Of a DNA stretch of 64,000 nt, positions 62,764 through 64,000 are shown piece by piece (position 1 is the stretch's first letter; every line of letters starts with the position of its first letter). The stretch comes from Amaranthus tricolor (Eukaryota; Streptophyta; Magnoliopsida; Caryophyllales; Amaranthaceae): positions 36,374,174 to 36,438,173 of the forward strand of contig NC_080047.1 of NCBI RefSeq assembly GCF_026212465.1. Reading direction: 5' to 3'. Under the pieces are notes generated by a model. That model was given only the letters and a program-made list of their open reading frames with translations, was not told the DNA's origin and ran no database searches. A program made the translations under genes and the position numbers.

Positions 62764-63555
62764 CTATCCACCCGCCCCCATTTAGATTGTTATTTTTATT
62801 GTTTAAATAATAAATAAAAAAATATTGATTTCCAATAAGTAATTTGAAGTAATTTAGTATATCACATTTATAAAGATACACTAGGTATGATTATGATGAT
62901 GAATAATTTATAAATATACTATTTCGTTTTGGCCGTTTTGCCCAGTTGCTTTTTGGCTAACACAGAGATTAAGAATTTAGGTAAAATAAGTTAAATTAAT
63001 TGAATATTTAGAAATAAAAAGGAAAATATAGAGAGTAAAATAATTGGGTTATATTCCAAAATAAAATTAAAGAAAATTTATTTAGACAAAATAATATATA
63101 AAAAAATGTGGGAAATTGAGTGAGAGATAGGAGTATATTATTATAGGCATCATATATCAAAATCAAATAAGCAAATATTAAATTAATATTGTCAATGAAG
63201 ATTTATCAAGATGATTAGATTGTTATTAGAAACATTGCCCTCGTTGACCAATCATAAAGAAAAAGTTGTATACGAAAGTTGATAATAATATAGTCGTAGT
63301 TCCTTATACTTATGTCTAATCAATTGGTTTAACAGGTTCAATCATGTATCTGCTACGATAAATGATTATCATGATTTTAAATTTTCAAAGTTAATATACT
63401 CATTGTTACATTCATTTTGCAACTAACAATTTAGTAATCAGTAATAATTAATGGTAATGAGAATAATTAGTAGTTTACGAACATTTCTGTAATATGTATC
63501 ATGATTACATATTTTCATTATAAATTATAATGAAAGTTTGATTATAAAAAGTTTT
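62764..63555. other. Xylosidase intron, no other feature
   Basis: AT-rich sequence upstream of the exon that starts at 62,763. No further coding exon of the xylosidase was recognised up to the window end, so this intron is over 1.2 kb. Confidence 0.6.
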
Positions 63556-63926
63556 AGGAAATTCCATATAGTGACCTTGAGTTTTTAGTTTTTCCACATG
63601 CAGGTAGACAATAAATCTACATGGTGACACTGAGCTTCTAACTCTTTCATTTGCTAAACAAAATGTTAAATTTTTAGTTAAATTAAGTATTCAATTTCGA
63701 CTGGATTTCGAAATATGTGGCCAATGAATTAGGTGATTACGACGTCTATTTTTTGAAAAAAAAAGGTCATTATGTTTGGGAAAATAGCGTAAAGTTACCA
63801 AAAACACTTTTCTTTTGTCTACCATGTAGAAACGTTGGAACCTTAAGGTCATCATGTGGATTGAAAAAAATATTTGCCTACCACATGGAAAAGCCGACAA
63901 CTCAAGGTTAACACGTGAAATTGCCT
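63556..63926. mobile_element. Foldback MITE, probably Mutator-type
   Basis: About 60-bp imperfect inverted ends (aggaaattccatatagtgac and its partner ending cacgtgaaattgcct), flanked by aaaagtttt (63,547-63,555) and gaaagtttt (63,927-63,935), a 9-bp duplication with one change. Confidence 0.65.
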
Positions 63927-64000
63927 GAAAGTTTTTTTGTTCAAGTTTTTTATTACAACCTAGTATCATATTTTCAACGGTAATGCATTGGAAGAATTTT

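Overview
ORGANISM. This is nuclear DNA of a flowering plant. It carries intron-rich plant genes, several plant transposon families nested inside one another, and an 11.8-kb block of plastid DNA in standard gene order (matK to atpH). The matK copy and the style of the repeats fit a eudicot, probably Caryophyllales/Amaranthaceae, but I hold the order-level guess loosely.  LAYOUT. (1) 1-1.7 kb is a decayed partial duplicate of a beta-D-xylosidase gene; its counterpart lies at 59.8-62.4 kb. (2) 2.5-7.2 kb holds two convergent dead transposon-type genes. One is a plant-mobile-domain gene (+) split by a Cassandra solo LTR that is itself split by a hAT MITE. The other is a MULE-type OTU protease gene (-). 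A Tourist-like MITE follows. (3) 9.2-11.2 kb is repeat-like. (4) 11.5-13.8 kb (-) carries exons of a cysteine-rich, cystine-knot-like small protein. (5) 13.9-46.8 kb is one CACTA (En/Spm) transposon, read on the minus strand and swollen by three insertions: a young full-length Ty1-copia Sirevirus (14,455-25,191) with gag, pol and an env-like ORF; a probable LTR-like repeat (25.6-26.2 kb); and the plastid insertion (about 31.7-43.47 kb), which cuts the CACTA transposase gene in two. (6) 46.8-53.1 kb is gene-poor, with several MITEs. (7) 53,161-62,763 (-) is the 3' two-thirds of an apparently intact beta-D-xylosidase gene. One of its introns holds a 3.4-kb dead hAT transposon, and other introns hold MITEs. 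The gene's 5' exons lie beyond the right edge.  HOW IT FITS TOGETHER. The only gene that looks like a working host gene is the xylosidase; the cysteine-rich gene is a possible second. The rest is a record of nested insertion that can be partly ordered in time: hAT into the xylosidase intron, then duplication of that segment, then a Mutator-type foldback MITE into one copy only. CACTA came before both the plastid block and the Sirevirus. The Sirevirus LTRs differ by about one substitution and one C-run indel over 1.48 kb, so it is probably the youngest large insertion. The least expected signal is a GGGAACA/TGTTCCC heptamer present about thirty times in the Sirevirus, in both LTRs and across the coding regions in all three codon phases.
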